In this document: positions 8,486-16,674 of the stretch, one piece after another
How the letters are laid out: every line of letters begins with the position of its first letter
How positions within the stretch are numbered: the first letter of the stretch is position 1
From: Candidatus Parepulonipiscium sp. PG-Nun2H_MBin03
GTDB lineage: Bacteria; Bacillota; Clostridia; Lachnospirales; Cellulosilyticaceae
DNA length: 44,951 bases
Assembly (NCBI GenBank): GCA_001995005.1
Contig: MDJN01000134.1
Coordinates: 1 to 44,951, forward strand
Direction of reading: 5' to 3'
The notes under the pieces: model-generated
What the model was told of the DNA's origin: nothing
What the model saw: only the letters and a program-made list of their open reading frames with translations
The model's database searches: none
Translations under genes and position numbers: made by a program

Positions 8486-9559
8486 ATGTACGATTTTAAG
8501 AAAATTATAATAAATAACATCCCTCTTATAGATGTTAGAGCACCTATAGAATATAACAAGGGAGCGTTTCTAAACTCAGTAAACCTACCTATTATGCAAG
8601 ATGACGAAAGACATGAAATAGGGATTGAATATAAAAAAAATGGGAATGCAGCAGCAATAGAACTAGGGCATAGATTAGTATCTGGTAATATACGAGCAGA
8701 AAGAATAAATAGCTGGATAAAGTTTATAGAAGATAATCCGAATGCTGTAATATATTGCTTTAGAGGAGGACAACGTTCAAAAATTTCTAAACAATGGATA
8801 GCAGAAGCGAACAGAGACGTAGAACGTATAGAAGGTGGATATAAGGCATTTAGAACATATTTAATGGAAGAGTCCAAAAACATAAATTCTTCAATTTTAA
8901 TATTGGCCGGATACACAGGAGCGGGCAAAACTCGAGTGTTGGATAATATAAACTATGCAATTGACCTGGAAAAAATTGCAAATCATAGAGGGTCATCTTT
9001 TGGTAGATATGTAAGCAAGCAGCCAACGCAGATTAACTTTGAAAACAACTTAGCATATGCCATAATAAAACACCAACATGAAAATTATAAATATATGCTT
9101 TTAGAAGATGAGGGTAGGCATGTTGGAACTAATTTTATACCACGAGATTTAACACAAAAATTTGCTACGGGTAGCATGGTAGTTTTGGACGAGACTCTTG
9201 AGCATAGATTAGATATAACTCTAAATGAGTATGTATGCGTGGCACAAGAGCAATATTGTGCCATTACAGAAGACGGTCTTAACGACTGGGCAAATTATAT
9301 TACCGAAAGTATACAACGCCTACAAAAGCGACTGGGTAACACTATGGTAAGAGAGGTTGTGCAAATGTTTGATGATGCCTTCTCATATCAACTAAAAAGT
9401 GGTGACATAGAAGCGCATAAAGACTGGATTGAATGTCTGTTAACAAATTATTACGATCCTATGTATAAATACCAATTAGAAAAAAATACAATGCCTATAT
9501 TGTTTAGAGGCAACACAAGAGAAGTTACCGAATATTTACTGGATTTGAAGATATACTAA
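8486..9559 (+). CDS. mnmH: tRNA 2-selenouridine synthase
   Basis: A 357-aa protein (SelU/YbbB family). It replaces sulfur of 2-thiouridine at the tRNA wobble position by selenium, using selenophosphate. The N-terminal rhodanese domain has the catalytic Cys91 in YCFRGGQRS (90-98). The C-terminal half has a P-loop GYTGAGKT (142-149) and RDLTQKF. The length matches the family (about 360 aa). RBS AAGGAG precedes the ATG. Its presence implies that the organism makes selenophosphate, though selD is not in the window, and this fits the selenium-associated hydroxylase cluster downstream. Confidence 0.93.
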   Translation: MYDFKKIIINNIPLIDVRAPIEYNKGAFLNSVNLPIMQDDERHEIGIEYKKNGNAAAIELGHRLVSGNIRAERINSWIKFIEDNPNAVIYCFRGGQRSKISKQWIAEANRDVERIEGGYKAFRTYLMEESKNINSSILILAGYTGAGKTRVLDNINYAIDLEKIANHRGSSFGRYVSKQPTQINFENNLAYAIIKHQHENYKYMLLEDEGRHVGTNFIPRDLTQKFATGSMVVLDETLEHRLDITLNEYVCVAQEQYCAITEDGLNDWANYITESIQRLQKRLGNTMVREVVQMFDDAFSYQLKSGDIEAHKDWIECLLTNYYDPMYKYQLEKNTMPILFRGNTREVTEYLLDLKIY

Positions 9560-9569
9560 AGTAAGGAAT

Positions 9570-9593
9570 TTTGAGTATATATTTGAGTATATA
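9570..9593. repeat. Perfect 12-bp tandem duplication
   Basis: TTTGAGTATATA occurs twice head to tail (9570-9581, 9582-9593) in the short gap between mnmH and the glycerate kinase gene, just before the AAAGGGAGG ribosome site. It is probably a slippage duplication. Confidence 0.8.
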
Positions 9594-9610
9594 AAGGGAG
9601 GCTAAATTAG

Positions 9611-10747
9611 ATGAAAGTTGTAATTGCAATTGATTCATTTAAAGGCAGCATAAGTTCTATTGATGCTGGAAATGCGGTAAAAGCAGGTGTATTAACAGTG
9701 TATAAAGATGCAATAGTAGATGTTTTGCCGTTAGCAGACGGCGGAGAGGGCACGGTTGAAACATTAGTTTTAGGAATGAATGGCACAAAAAAACAAATAC
9801 AAGTTACTGGTCCGCTAATAGATATGCAAGTAATGGCAACATATGGCGTAGTATCAGGGACGGTTATAGTTGAGATGGCACAAGCGGCAGGGCTGCCAAT
9901 AGTCCCAGAACAATTACGCAATCCGCTAAATACTACAACATATGGCGTAGGCGAGATAATTAAAAATGCAATTGAAGAAGGGTATCGTAATTTTATTATT
10001 GGAATTGGCGGAAGTGCTACGACTGATGCAGGTATTGGTATGCTAAGTGCACTAGGGTTTGAATTTTATGATAAATATGATAACTTAGTAGGTGCTGTGG
10101 GTAAAGATTTAGCAAACATTAGCAGGATTGGCACAACAAATATATTACCTGAATTATCACAGTGTAAATTTAAAATTGCATGCGATGTGAATAATCCGCT
10201 ATATGGTAAAAATGGTGCAGCGTATATATATGGTCCGCAAAAAGGGGCAACAGAAGAAATCGTAATAGAGTTAGATAATGGATTGCAAAATTTTGCATCA
10301 GTCGTTAAGAAACAATTAGGCAAAGATATTGCCAAAGTGGCTGGTACAGGAGCAGCAGGAGGGTTGGGCTATGCATTTTTAGTATTTTTAGATGCTAAGC
10401 TAGAATCGGGTAGTGATATTATTATTGAAGAAATTGCACTAGAAGATAGAGTAAAAGATGCAGATTTTGTAATTACAGGTGAGGGCAGATTGGATGCACA
10501 AACTATTATGGGCAAGGCTCCGGCCGCTGTTACTAAGATAGCTAAAAAATACGGCATAAAGACATTGGCGTTTGCAGGGTGTATTACAGATGATGCAGTG
10601 CAGTGTAATCAAAGTGGAATAGATGCATTTTTTCCTATACTTCCTAGGGTTATGAGCTTAGCTGATGCAATGGATGTAAGTAATGCACAAAAGCATTTAA
10701 CAATGACTACTATACAAGTATTTAACTTAATAGGGTGTCTTAAGTAA
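9611..10747 (+). CDS. Glycerate kinase (GarK/GlxK family)
   Basis: A 378-aa protein that phosphorylates glycerate with ATP to 2-phosphoglycerate (the class I enzymes of this family). Motifs: IAIDSFKGSISS at the N-terminus, LPLADGGEGT, GIGGSATTDAGIGML, KGATEE, GTGAAGGLGYAF, VITGEGRLDAQTIMGKAP and the C-terminal FAGCI. The length fits the family (about 380 aa). RBS AAAGGGAGG lies about 10 nt ahead of the ATG. It may feed glycerate from glyoxylate-type or purine-derived intermediates into glycolysis, but no glyoxylate gene is adjacent. The gene symbol is left empty because glxK and garK cannot be told apart. Confidence 0.93.
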   Translation: MKVVIAIDSFKGSISSIDAGNAVKAGVLTVYKDAIVDVLPLADGGEGTVETLVLGMNGTKKQIQVTGPLIDMQVMATYGVVSGTVIVEMAQAAGLPIVPEQLRNPLNTTTYGVGEIIKNAIEEGYRNFIIGIGGSATTDAGIGMLSALGFEFYDKYDNLVGAVGKDLANISRIGTTNILPELSQCKFKIACDVNNPLYGKNGAAYIYGPQKGATEEIVIELDNGLQNFASVVKKQLGKDIAKVAGTGAAGGLGYAFLVFLDAKLESGSDIIIEEIALEDRVKDADFVITGEGRLDAQTIMGKAPAAVTKIAKKYGIKTLAFAGCITDDAVQCNQSGIDAFFPILPRVMSLADAMDVSNAQKHLTMTTIQVFNLIGCLK

Positions 10748-10798
10748 AAGAAGATGTCTGTGGTTGAAAAATAACTCAGTTTAAAAAGAACAGAAGTA

Positions 10799-10827
10799 TG
10801 GATAAACTCCTAAAAGTATGGTATTAT
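10799..10827 (+). promoter_or_regulatory. Candidate sigma-A promoter for pyrBI
   Basis: TGGATA, 17 nt, TATTAT, with an extended -10 TG one base before the -10. It would start RNA about 25 nt before the pyrB ATG. No leader terminator or PyrR-type structure fits in so short a leader. Confidence 0.4.
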
Positions 10828-10859
10828 ATATCTAAATATTTTTATATAAGGAGTTGGAT

Positions 10860-11774
10860 ATGAAGCATTTAATAAGTCCATTAGATTTATCTACTAAAGA
10901 AATAGACGATATATTAGAATTAGCTGAAGATATAGAAAAAAGGCCAGATAAGTATACAGATATTTGTAAAGGGAAAAAACTTGCGACCTTATTTTACGAA
11001 TCAAGTACTAGAACCCGCCTAAGCCATGAGGCTGCCATGCTAAATTTAGGTGGTTCAATACTAGGCTTTTCAAGCTCAGATGCAAGCTCTGCCGCAAAGG
11101 GTGAGAGTGTTGCTGATACAATACGTACGGTATGTTGCTACGCTGATATAATAGCTATGCGTCACCCAAAAGAAGGTGCACCTATTGTTGCTGCAAATTA
11201 TTCTAGTATACCTATAATTAATGCAGGAGACGGAGGGCATGAGCATCCGACTCAAACTTTGACAGACTTACTAACTATCCGTGCTGAAAAAGGAAGATTA
11301 GACAACTTAACGGTTGGAATGTGTGGAGACTTAAAATTTGGCCGTACAGTACATTCGCTAATTCATGCCCTAGTCAGATATCGCAATATAAAATTCATCT
11401 TAATTTCACCAGAAGAATTACGCTTGCCTAGCTATATGTTACAAGATGTTTTAGTAAAACATAATATCAAGTATATACAAGCGGAAAAACTAGAAGAAGT
11501 TATGTCAGAATTAGATATATTGTATATGACTCGTGTGCAAAAAGAACGCTTTTTTAATGAAGAAGATTATATAAGAATGAAAGATTTTTATATATTAGAT
11601 GCAGATAAAATGAAGATGGCAAAATCGGATATGCTAGTATTACATCCGTTGCCACGTGTAAATGAAATTCACCCTGAAGTTGATAAAGACCCACGTGCAA
11701 TATATTTTAAGCAAGTCCAGTATGGTGTATATGTACGTATGGCGTTAATACTAACATTATTAGAGTTAATTTAA
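10860..11774 (+). CDS. pyrB: Aspartate carbamoyltransferase catalytic chain
   Basis: A 304-aa enzyme joining carbamoyl phosphate and aspartate, the first committed step of pyrimidine synthesis. Motifs: carbamoyl-phosphate loop SSTRTR (48-53), MRHPKEGA (100-107), HEHPTQTLTDL (127-137) and LHPLPRVNEI near residue 262. I chose the ATG at 10860 because AAGGAG lies 6 nt upstream; a TTG at 10854 adds only two residues. The regulatory chain follows after 12 nt, so the product should be the allosteric c6r6 enzyme. Confidence 0.97.
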   Translation: MKHLISPLDLSTKEIDDILELAEDIEKRPDKYTDICKGKKLATLFYESSTRTRLSHEAAMLNLGGSILGFSSSDASSAAKGESVADTIRTVCCYADIIAMRHPKEGAPIVAANYSSIPIINAGDGGHEHPTQTLTDLLTIRAEKGRLDNLTVGMCGDLKFGRTVHSLIHALVRYRNIKFILISPEELRLPSYMLQDVLVKHNIKYIQAEKLEEVMSELDILYMTRVQKERFFNEEDYIRMKDFYILDADKMKMAKSDMLVLHPLPRVNEIHPEVDKDPRAIYFKQVQYGVYVRMALILTLLELI

Positions 11775-11786
11775 AGGAGGTTTTTT

Positions 11787-12227
11787 ATGAGCACATTAAA
11801 CGTTGGTGGTATTTTAGAAGGATTTGTACTAGATCATATTCCGGCGGGAAAAAGTATGCAAATATATGGATATTTAAATCTTGATAAGCTAGATTGTTGT
11901 GTTGCAATTATTAAAAATGCTAAAAGCAATAAAATGGGTAAAAAAGATATAATTAAAATTGAGTGTCCGATAGATCATATAGACTTAGATATACTAGGCT
12001 TTATTGACCATACCATCACTGTGAATATAATAAAACATAAGGTTATTGTAGAAAAACGACAACTAGATTTACCCAAAGAAATCATTAATATAGTTCACTG
12101 CAAAAATCCACGTTGTATAACATCTATAGAACAAGGATTGGAGCATATCTTTTTGCTTACAGATAAAAATAAAGAAACCTATAGATGTAAGTATTGTGAG
12201 GAAAAGATAATAAGTAGAAATGTTTAA
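11787..12227 (+). CDS. pyrI: Aspartate carbamoyltransferase regulatory chain
   Basis: A 146-aa subunit that binds CTP/ATP and links catalytic trimers. The N-terminal allosteric domain contains GEILEGFVLDHI-like sequence (GGILEGFVLDHIPAGK) and the C-terminal zinc domain has the four Cys as CKNPRC (CX4C) and CKYC (CX2C). Length is close to the usual 150 aa. RBS AAAGGAGG is 8 nt ahead of the ATG. A strong terminator follows. Confidence 0.96.
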   Translation: MSTLNVGGILEGFVLDHIPAGKSMQIYGYLNLDKLDCCVAIIKNAKSNKMGKKDIIKIECPIDHIDLDILGFIDHTITVNIIKHKVIVEKRQLDLPKEIINIVHCKNPRCITSIEQGLEHIFLLTDKNKETYRCKYCEEKIISRNV

Positions 12228-12236
12228 ATAAATTTA

Positions 12237-12290
12237 GCATTTACTTTTTTAAAAAAATTTTTTAAAAAAAGTAGATGCTTTTTTTATATT
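12237..12290 (+). terminator. Intrinsic terminator after pyrBI
   Basis: GCATTTACTTTTTT (from 12237) pairs with AAAAAAAGTAGATGC (ending near 12278), with one G-U pair and a one-base offset, and is followed by TTTTTTTATATTTTT. Confidence 0.85.
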
Positions 12291-12550
12291 TTTAAAAAAA
12301 TTTATTCTAATTATGAGAAAAATTTAACAAGCATACATATTAAAATTGACAGGTAGCAATTGACAACAAGAAGGGGGTGTCCCTATAAAAATAATATAAA
12401 GGAATTTAAGAATTATAAGCTATTTTGAAATAATATAAGAATGTTTATAGACCAAGCAACATTATTAATAGATATCTTTTTTAGACAATATGCAAGAAGT
12501 CTTAGATAAAAAAATAACAAAATTGTTAACAAAAAAATTTATATTATATC

Positions 12551-12579
12551 TTGAAAATAGGTAAAAATAATGGTATATT
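12551..12579 (+). promoter_or_regulatory. Candidate sigma-A promoter for ygeX operon
   Basis: TTGAAA and TATATT are separated by exactly 17 nt. RNA would start near 12586, giving a leader of about 250 nt that contains the nested inverted repeats before ygeX. Confidence 0.45.
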
Positions 12580-12689
12580 ATTATTATAGTAATATTTCAC
12601 ATTAGAAAAATGCATAAACTATTATTCATATATTATTGGATAGAGTATATAATAATTAAAAGGGATAAATTAAGAGAGTACAATTATCG

Positions 12690-12816
12690 CCAAGTAATAA
12701 AATTATATATATAAATATCCAATAAATTAATTTTCTATGCATAGATTAATGCGAAATTGATAAAAATAAGTTGTATAAATAAATTTGTTTATACACTATT
12801 ATTACTTGGATTTTTT
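12690..12816 (+). promoter_or_regulatory. Nested inverted repeats in ygeX leader, possible attenuator or cis-RNA
   Basis: A perfect 11-nt inverted repeat CCAAGTAATAA (12690-12700) / TTATTACTTGG (12799-12809) encloses about 98 nt. The right arm is directly followed by ATTTTTT and then the ygeX ribosome site GAAAGGAG. Inside lie a weak TTAAT/ATTAA stem around 12728-12750 and the 24-nt near-palindrome at 12772-12795. The layout is that of a three-way junction closed by a helix with a terminator-like U-run, but in such A/T-rich DNA it may partly be chance. Confidence 0.45.
12772..12795. promoter_or_regulatory. 24-bp near-perfect palindrome, operator candidate upstream of ygeX
   Basis: TGTATAAATAAA / TTTGTTTATACA forms a 24-bp palindrome with one mismatched pair (a T-G wobble if transcribed). 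It ends about 40 nt before the ygeX start codon. Its size fits a dimeric regulator site; alternatively it is an RNA hairpin. Confidence 0.45.
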
Positions 12817-12835
12817 GAAAGGAGATGTTTAATTT

Positions 12836-14032
12836 ATGGAATGGTCCATTAATTCCATGCCAAAAACAGATGACTTGCAACTACAAGTTATGGATATCGA
12901 AAACGTACAAAAAGCGAGAGATTTCCATAAAAGTTTTCCGCAATATAGTATAACACCACTTGCGAAACTTGATAGTATGGCAAATTATTTAGGGGTAAAA
13001 GAAATTTACGTAAAAGATGAGTCGTATCGTTTTGGCCTAAATGCATTTAAGGTATTAGGAGGTTCGTTTGCTATGGCAAAATATATTGCACAGCAAACAA
13101 ATCAAGATGTGTCTGATGTGCCGTATAATGTGTTAACGTCTAAAAAATTATTAGATGATTTTGGGCAAGCGACATTCTTTACAGCAACTGACGGAAATCA
13201 TGGTAGAGGGGTAGCATGGGCTGCAAATAAATTAGGTCAAAAATCAGTAGTATTTATGCCAAAAGGCTCAACTATTACAAGACTTAATAATATTAAAAAA
13301 GAAAATGCTATCGCAACTATTGAAGAAGTGAACTACGACGAGTGTGTGAGAATGGCAGCTGAGCAAGCGAGCAAAACTCCAAATGGTGTGGTTGTACAAG
13401 ACACAGCATGGGATGGATATGAAGAAATTCCAGCTTGGATTATGCAAGGATACGGCACAATGGCAATGGAGGCGGCTGAGCAAATGTCAGAGCAAGGGTG
13501 CGACCGTCCAACTCATATATTTATACAAGCGGGCGTAGGTTCTTTGGCTGGAGCAGTACAAGGATATTTTGTAAATCGTTACCCAGAAAATCCACCGACT
13601 GTTGTAGTTGTAGAAGCGGATGTTGCGGCTTGTCTTTATAAAGGAGCAAAGCAAGCAGATGGAAGTATTCAATTTGTAGATGGAGATATGCAAACCATTA
13701 TGGCGGGGCTTGCATGTGGTGAACCTAATACAATATCATGGGATATCTTAAAAAACCATACTAAGTGTTTTATATCTGCACCAGATTGGATGGCAGCTCT
13801 TGGTATGCGTATGCTTAGTGCACCGATTAAAGGTGATGCTCAAGTAACGTCGGGTGAATCCGGTGCCATAACAATGGGTGTTTTAAGTTGTATTATGAAA
13901 ATGGAAGAGTATAAATCTTTAAGAGAAGAACTGAAATTAGATGAAAATTCAAAAGTTTTATTATTCTCGACAGAAGGGGATACAGATCCAGAGCGTTATA
14001 AGAGTATAGTATGGGAAGGTAAAGAAAAATAA
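12836..14032 (+). CDS. ygeX: 2,3-Diaminopropionate ammonia-lyase
   Basis: A 398-aa PLP enzyme that cleaves 2,3-diaminopropionate to pyruvate and two ammonia. Seen: the PLP Lys72 in LNAFKVLGGS, the TDGNHGRG segment (118-125) with the Asp119 known from the family as the base used on the D-isomer, and GVGSLAGAVQGY for phosphate binding. RBS GAAAGGAG precedes the ATG. In urate/purine-inducible clusters YgeX is thought to finish breakdown of the ring-derived three-carbon skeleton to pyruvate. It is the first gene of a 12-gene operon and lies 13 nt before ygeY. Confidence 0.95.
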   Translation: MEWSINSMPKTDDLQLQVMDIENVQKARDFHKSFPQYSITPLAKLDSMANYLGVKEIYVKDESYRFGLNAFKVLGGSFAMAKYIAQQTNQDVSDVPYNVLTSKKLLDDFGQATFFTATDGNHGRGVAWAANKLGQKSVVFMPKGSTITRLNNIKKENAIATIEEVNYDECVRMAAEQASKTPNGVVVQDTAWDGYEEIPAWIMQGYGTMAMEAAEQMSEQGCDRPTHIFIQAGVGSLAGAVQGYFVNRYPENPPTVVVVEADVAACLYKGAKQADGSIQFVDGDMQTIMAGLACGEPNTISWDILKNHTKCFISAPDWMAALGMRMLSAPIKGDAQVTSGESGAITMGVLSCIMKMEEYKSLREELKLDENSKVLLFSTEGDTDPERYKSIVWEGKEK

Positions 14033-14045
14033 CAGGAGGTTTAGT

Positions 14046-15350
14046 ATGGACGTAGCAGCTATTAAACAAGCAGCACAAAATTATGAGAAAGATATGACTA
14101 AGTTTTTAAGGGAATTAATAGTAATTCCTGGTGAAAGCTGTGGTGAAAAAGGTCACATAGACCGAATTGCACAAGAAATGAAGGCAGTAGGGTTTGATGA
14201 AGTAGTAATTGATAAGATGGGTAACGTACTAGGATATATGGGAACTGGTTCAACATTGATTGGATACGATGCTCATATAGATACAGTAGGTATCGGAAAT
14301 ATTGATAACTGGACATTTGACCCATACAAAGGTATGGAAGACGATACTACAATAGGAGGCCGAGGAACTTCTGATCAACTAGGTGGAATTGTATCTGCTG
14401 TCTACGGTGCAAAAATCATGAAAGATATGGGTCTATTAAATGATAAGTATAAAGTAGTTGTTACGGGTACAGTGCAAGAAGAAGATTGCGACGGATTATG
14501 TTGGGAATATATTATTAAAGAAAGCAATGTAAAGCCAGAGTTTGTTGTATCTACAGAGCCTACTGACGGTGGAATTTATAGAGGGCAACGTGGTAGAATG
14601 GAAATCCGTGTTGATGTTAAAGGGATTTCTTGCCACGGTTCTGCACCAGAGCGTGGAGACAATGCTATCTATAAGATGGCAGATATATTACAAGATATAC
14701 GTTCATTAAATGAGAATGATGCGTCTGACTCAAATGAGATTAAAGGTCTTGTGAAAATGTTAGATGAAAAGTACAATCCTCAGTGGCAAGAAGCAAACTT
14801 CTTAGGCAGAGGTACAGTTACTGTATCAGAAATTTTCTATACTTCACCTAGTCGATGTGCAGTTGCAGATTCATGCTCAATTTCGTTAGACAGACGTATG
14901 ACAGCGGGTGAAACTTGGGAGAGTTGTCTAGAAGAGATACGAAACTTACCAAATGTTAAAAAATATGACGTAGTTGTAAGTATGTACAACTATGACAGAC
15001 CATCTTATACTGGATTAGTTTATCCTATTGAGTGTTATTTCCCAACTTGGGTAATTCCAAAAGAGCATAAAGTAACAAAAGCTTTAGAAGAAGCTTATAC
15101 AAGTTTATATGGAGATAAAAGAATTGGTCCTGATGTAACATTGGCTATGAGAGAAGCACGTCCGCTTACTGATAAATGGACATTCTCAACTAATGGTGTA
15201 TCTATTATGGGTAGAAATGAAATCCCATGTATTGGATTTGGCCCAGGTGCGGAAGCTCAAGCTCACGCTCCAAACGAAATTACTTGGAAACAAGATTTAG
15301 TAACTTGTGCAGCTGTGTATGCATTGTTACCAACTATGTATTGTAAATAG
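14046..15350 (+). CDS. ygeY: M20-family hydrolase YgeY (selenium-metabolism hydrolase)
   Basis: A 434-aa zinc-dependent amidohydrolase of the M20 peptidase family. Metal and catalytic motifs visible: YDAHIDTVG, GRGTSDQLGG, TVQEEDCDG (the EE pair) and a late HAPNE. Family relatives remove acyl or carbamoyl groups from amino acids. In this cluster it is expected to act on ureido or carbamoyl-amino-acid intermediates of purine breakdown. That is inferred from genomic context. RBS AGGAGG is 7 nt ahead of the ATG. The family name in databases reflects co-occurrence with selenium-dependent hydroxylases, not a shown use of selenium. Confidence 0.93.
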   Translation: MDVAAIKQAAQNYEKDMTKFLRELIVIPGESCGEKGHIDRIAQEMKAVGFDEVVIDKMGNVLGYMGTGSTLIGYDAHIDTVGIGNIDNWTFDPYKGMEDDTTIGGRGTSDQLGGIVSAVYGAKIMKDMGLLNDKYKVVVTGTVQEEDCDGLCWEYIIKESNVKPEFVVSTEPTDGGIYRGQRGRMEIRVDVKGISCHGSAPERGDNAIYKMADILQDIRSLNENDASDSNEIKGLVKMLDEKYNPQWQEANFLGRGTVTVSEIFYTSPSRCAVADSCSISLDRRMTAGETWESCLEEIRNLPNVKKYDVVVSMYNYDRPSYTGLVYPIECYFPTWVIPKEHKVTKALEEAYTSLYGDKRIGPDVTLAMREARPLTDKWTFSTNGVSIMGRNEIPCIGFGPGAEAQAHAPNEITWKQDLVTCAAVYALLPTMYCK

Positions 15351-15421
15351 TTGTATTAGTTGTATTAAATATATTAAAGAATAAAATACTAAATAAATTA
15401 AAATTTTAAGGAGACAAGAAG

Positions 15422-16606
15422 ATGCAAAAATATATTGATAAATTAAAAAGTTTAGATCACAAAAATATGTATGAAGGTGACTTTTTCTTAACATGGGAAA
15501 AGACAAAAGACGAGTTAGAGTCTATTTGGACAGTAGCAGATGCGTTGAGAGATTTAAGAGAAAGAAATATTTCTACAAAAGTATTTGACAGTGGACTAGG
15601 AATTTCTATATTCCGAGACAACTCTACAAGAACTCGTTTTTCATTTGCATCAGCTTGTAATTTACTAGGTCTTGCAGTACAAGACTTAGATGAAGGTAAA
15701 TCTCAAATAGCACACGGTGAAACAGTGCGTGAAACAGCTAACATGGTGTCATTTATGGCAGATGTTATAGGTATTAGAGATGATATGTATATAGGAAAAG
15801 GAAATGCTTATATGCACGAAGTAGTAGATTCTGTAACTCAAGGACACAAAGACGGTGTATTAGAGCAAAAGCCAACGTTAGTAAACTTACAATGCGACAT
15901 TGACCATCCAACTCAAAGTATGGCAGATGCATTACACATTATTAATGAAATGGGCGGAATTGAAAATCTTAAAGGTAAAAAAGTGGCTATGACTTGGGCA
16001 TATTCACCATCTTACGGAAAGCCATTATCTGTACCACAAGGTATTGTAGGTCTTATGACTCGTTTAGGTATGGATGTAGTTTTAGCACACCCTGAAGGGT
16101 ATGAAATTATGCCAGAAGTTGAAGAAGTGGCTAAAAAGAATGCTGCAGAATCAGGCGGTTCATTTACTCGTGTAAATAGTATGGCAGAAGCATTTAAAGA
16201 TGCTGATATTGTTTATCCAAAGAGCTGGGCACCTTTTGCAGCAATGGAAAAACGTACTGACTTATATGGAAACAATGACTTTGATGGCATTAAAGCATTA
16301 GAGCAAGAATTACTGGCTCAAAATGCGAAACACAAAGACTGGGCTTGTACAGAAGAGTTGATGAAAACTACAAAAGACGGTAAAGCACTTTATATGCACT
16401 GTTTACCAGCGGATATTACAGGTGTGAGTTGTAAAGAAGGAGAAGTTGACGCTTCAGTATTTGACAGATATCGTGATCCATTATATAAAGAAGCGAGCTA
16501 TAAGCCATATGTTATAGCAGCGATGATTTTCTTAGCTAAATTTAAAAATCCTGTAGCATTACTTGAGCAATTAAATCAAGATGCTAAAGCAAGACAAATG
16601 AAATAA
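15422..16606 (+). CDS. ygeW: Knotted carbamoyltransferase YgeW
   Basis: A 394-aa member of the ornithine/aspartate carbamoyltransferase superfamily. Carbamoyl phosphate site: DNSTRTRFSF; second motif DIDHPTQSMADALH; third MHCLPAD. The length and the long inserts match YgeW rather than OTCase (about 330 aa). In the purine cluster it is expected to run in the phosphorolytic direction, taking a carbamoyl group from a ureido acid to give carbamoyl phosphate for the kinase next door. RBS AAGGAG is about 7 nt before the ATG; a 71-nt gap separates it from ygeY. Confidence 0.94.
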   Translation: MQKYIDKLKSLDHKNMYEGDFFLTWEKTKDELESIWTVADALRDLRERNISTKVFDSGLGISIFRDNSTRTRFSFASACNLLGLAVQDLDEGKSQIAHGETVRETANMVSFMADVIGIRDDMYIGKGNAYMHEVVDSVTQGHKDGVLEQKPTLVNLQCDIDHPTQSMADALHIINEMGGIENLKGKKVAMTWAYSPSYGKPLSVPQGIVGLMTRLGMDVVLAHPEGYEIMPEVEEVAKKNAAESGGSFTRVNSMAEAFKDADIVYPKSWAPFAAMEKRTDLYGNNDFDGIKALEQELLAQNAKHKDWACTEELMKTTKDGKALYMHCLPADITGVSCKEGEVDASVFDRYRDPLYKEASYKPYVIAAMIFLAKFKNPVALLEQLNQDAKARQMK

Positions 16607-16630
16607 TTTCTAAAATACTATGTAAATAAT

Positions 16631-16654
16631 AAGTCCCCTTTAAGGGGACTTTTG
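16631..16654 (+). terminator. Intercistronic hairpin between ygeW and carbamate kinase gene
   Basis: AGTCCCC / GGGGACT stem (about 16632-16638 and 16644-16650) with a 5-nt loop, then TTTTG. The T-run is short and the next gene is a pathway partner, so it is more likely a processing or attenuation hairpin than a full stop. Confidence 0.5.
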
Positions 16655-16674
16655 AAGAAAGGATACCATTAGCT

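Larger units (their letters stand above)
12286..12835 (+). promoter_or_regulatory. Long non-coding leader/promoter region of the purine operon
   Basis: About 550 nt without a credible gene on either strand, very A/T-rich. It holds two promoter-like pairs. The first is TTGACA (12360-12365), 18 nt, TATAAA (12384-12389). The second is TTGAAA (12551-12556), 17 nt, TATATT (12574-12579). Also present are the palindrome CTATGCATAG (12735-12744) and the structured element at 12690-12815. I see no match to known purine riboswitch cores. The region probably carries the induction control of the catabolic operon downstream. Confidence 0.6.

Noticed and set aside
8368..8928. 186-codon open frame on the minus strand
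   Set aside because: Spans the topA end and mnmH antisense; no start signal, no recognisable protein.
12286..12835. Purine, xanthine or other known riboswitch before the purine operon
   Set aside because: The conserved core sequences of purine riboswitches are not present; only generic stems were found.
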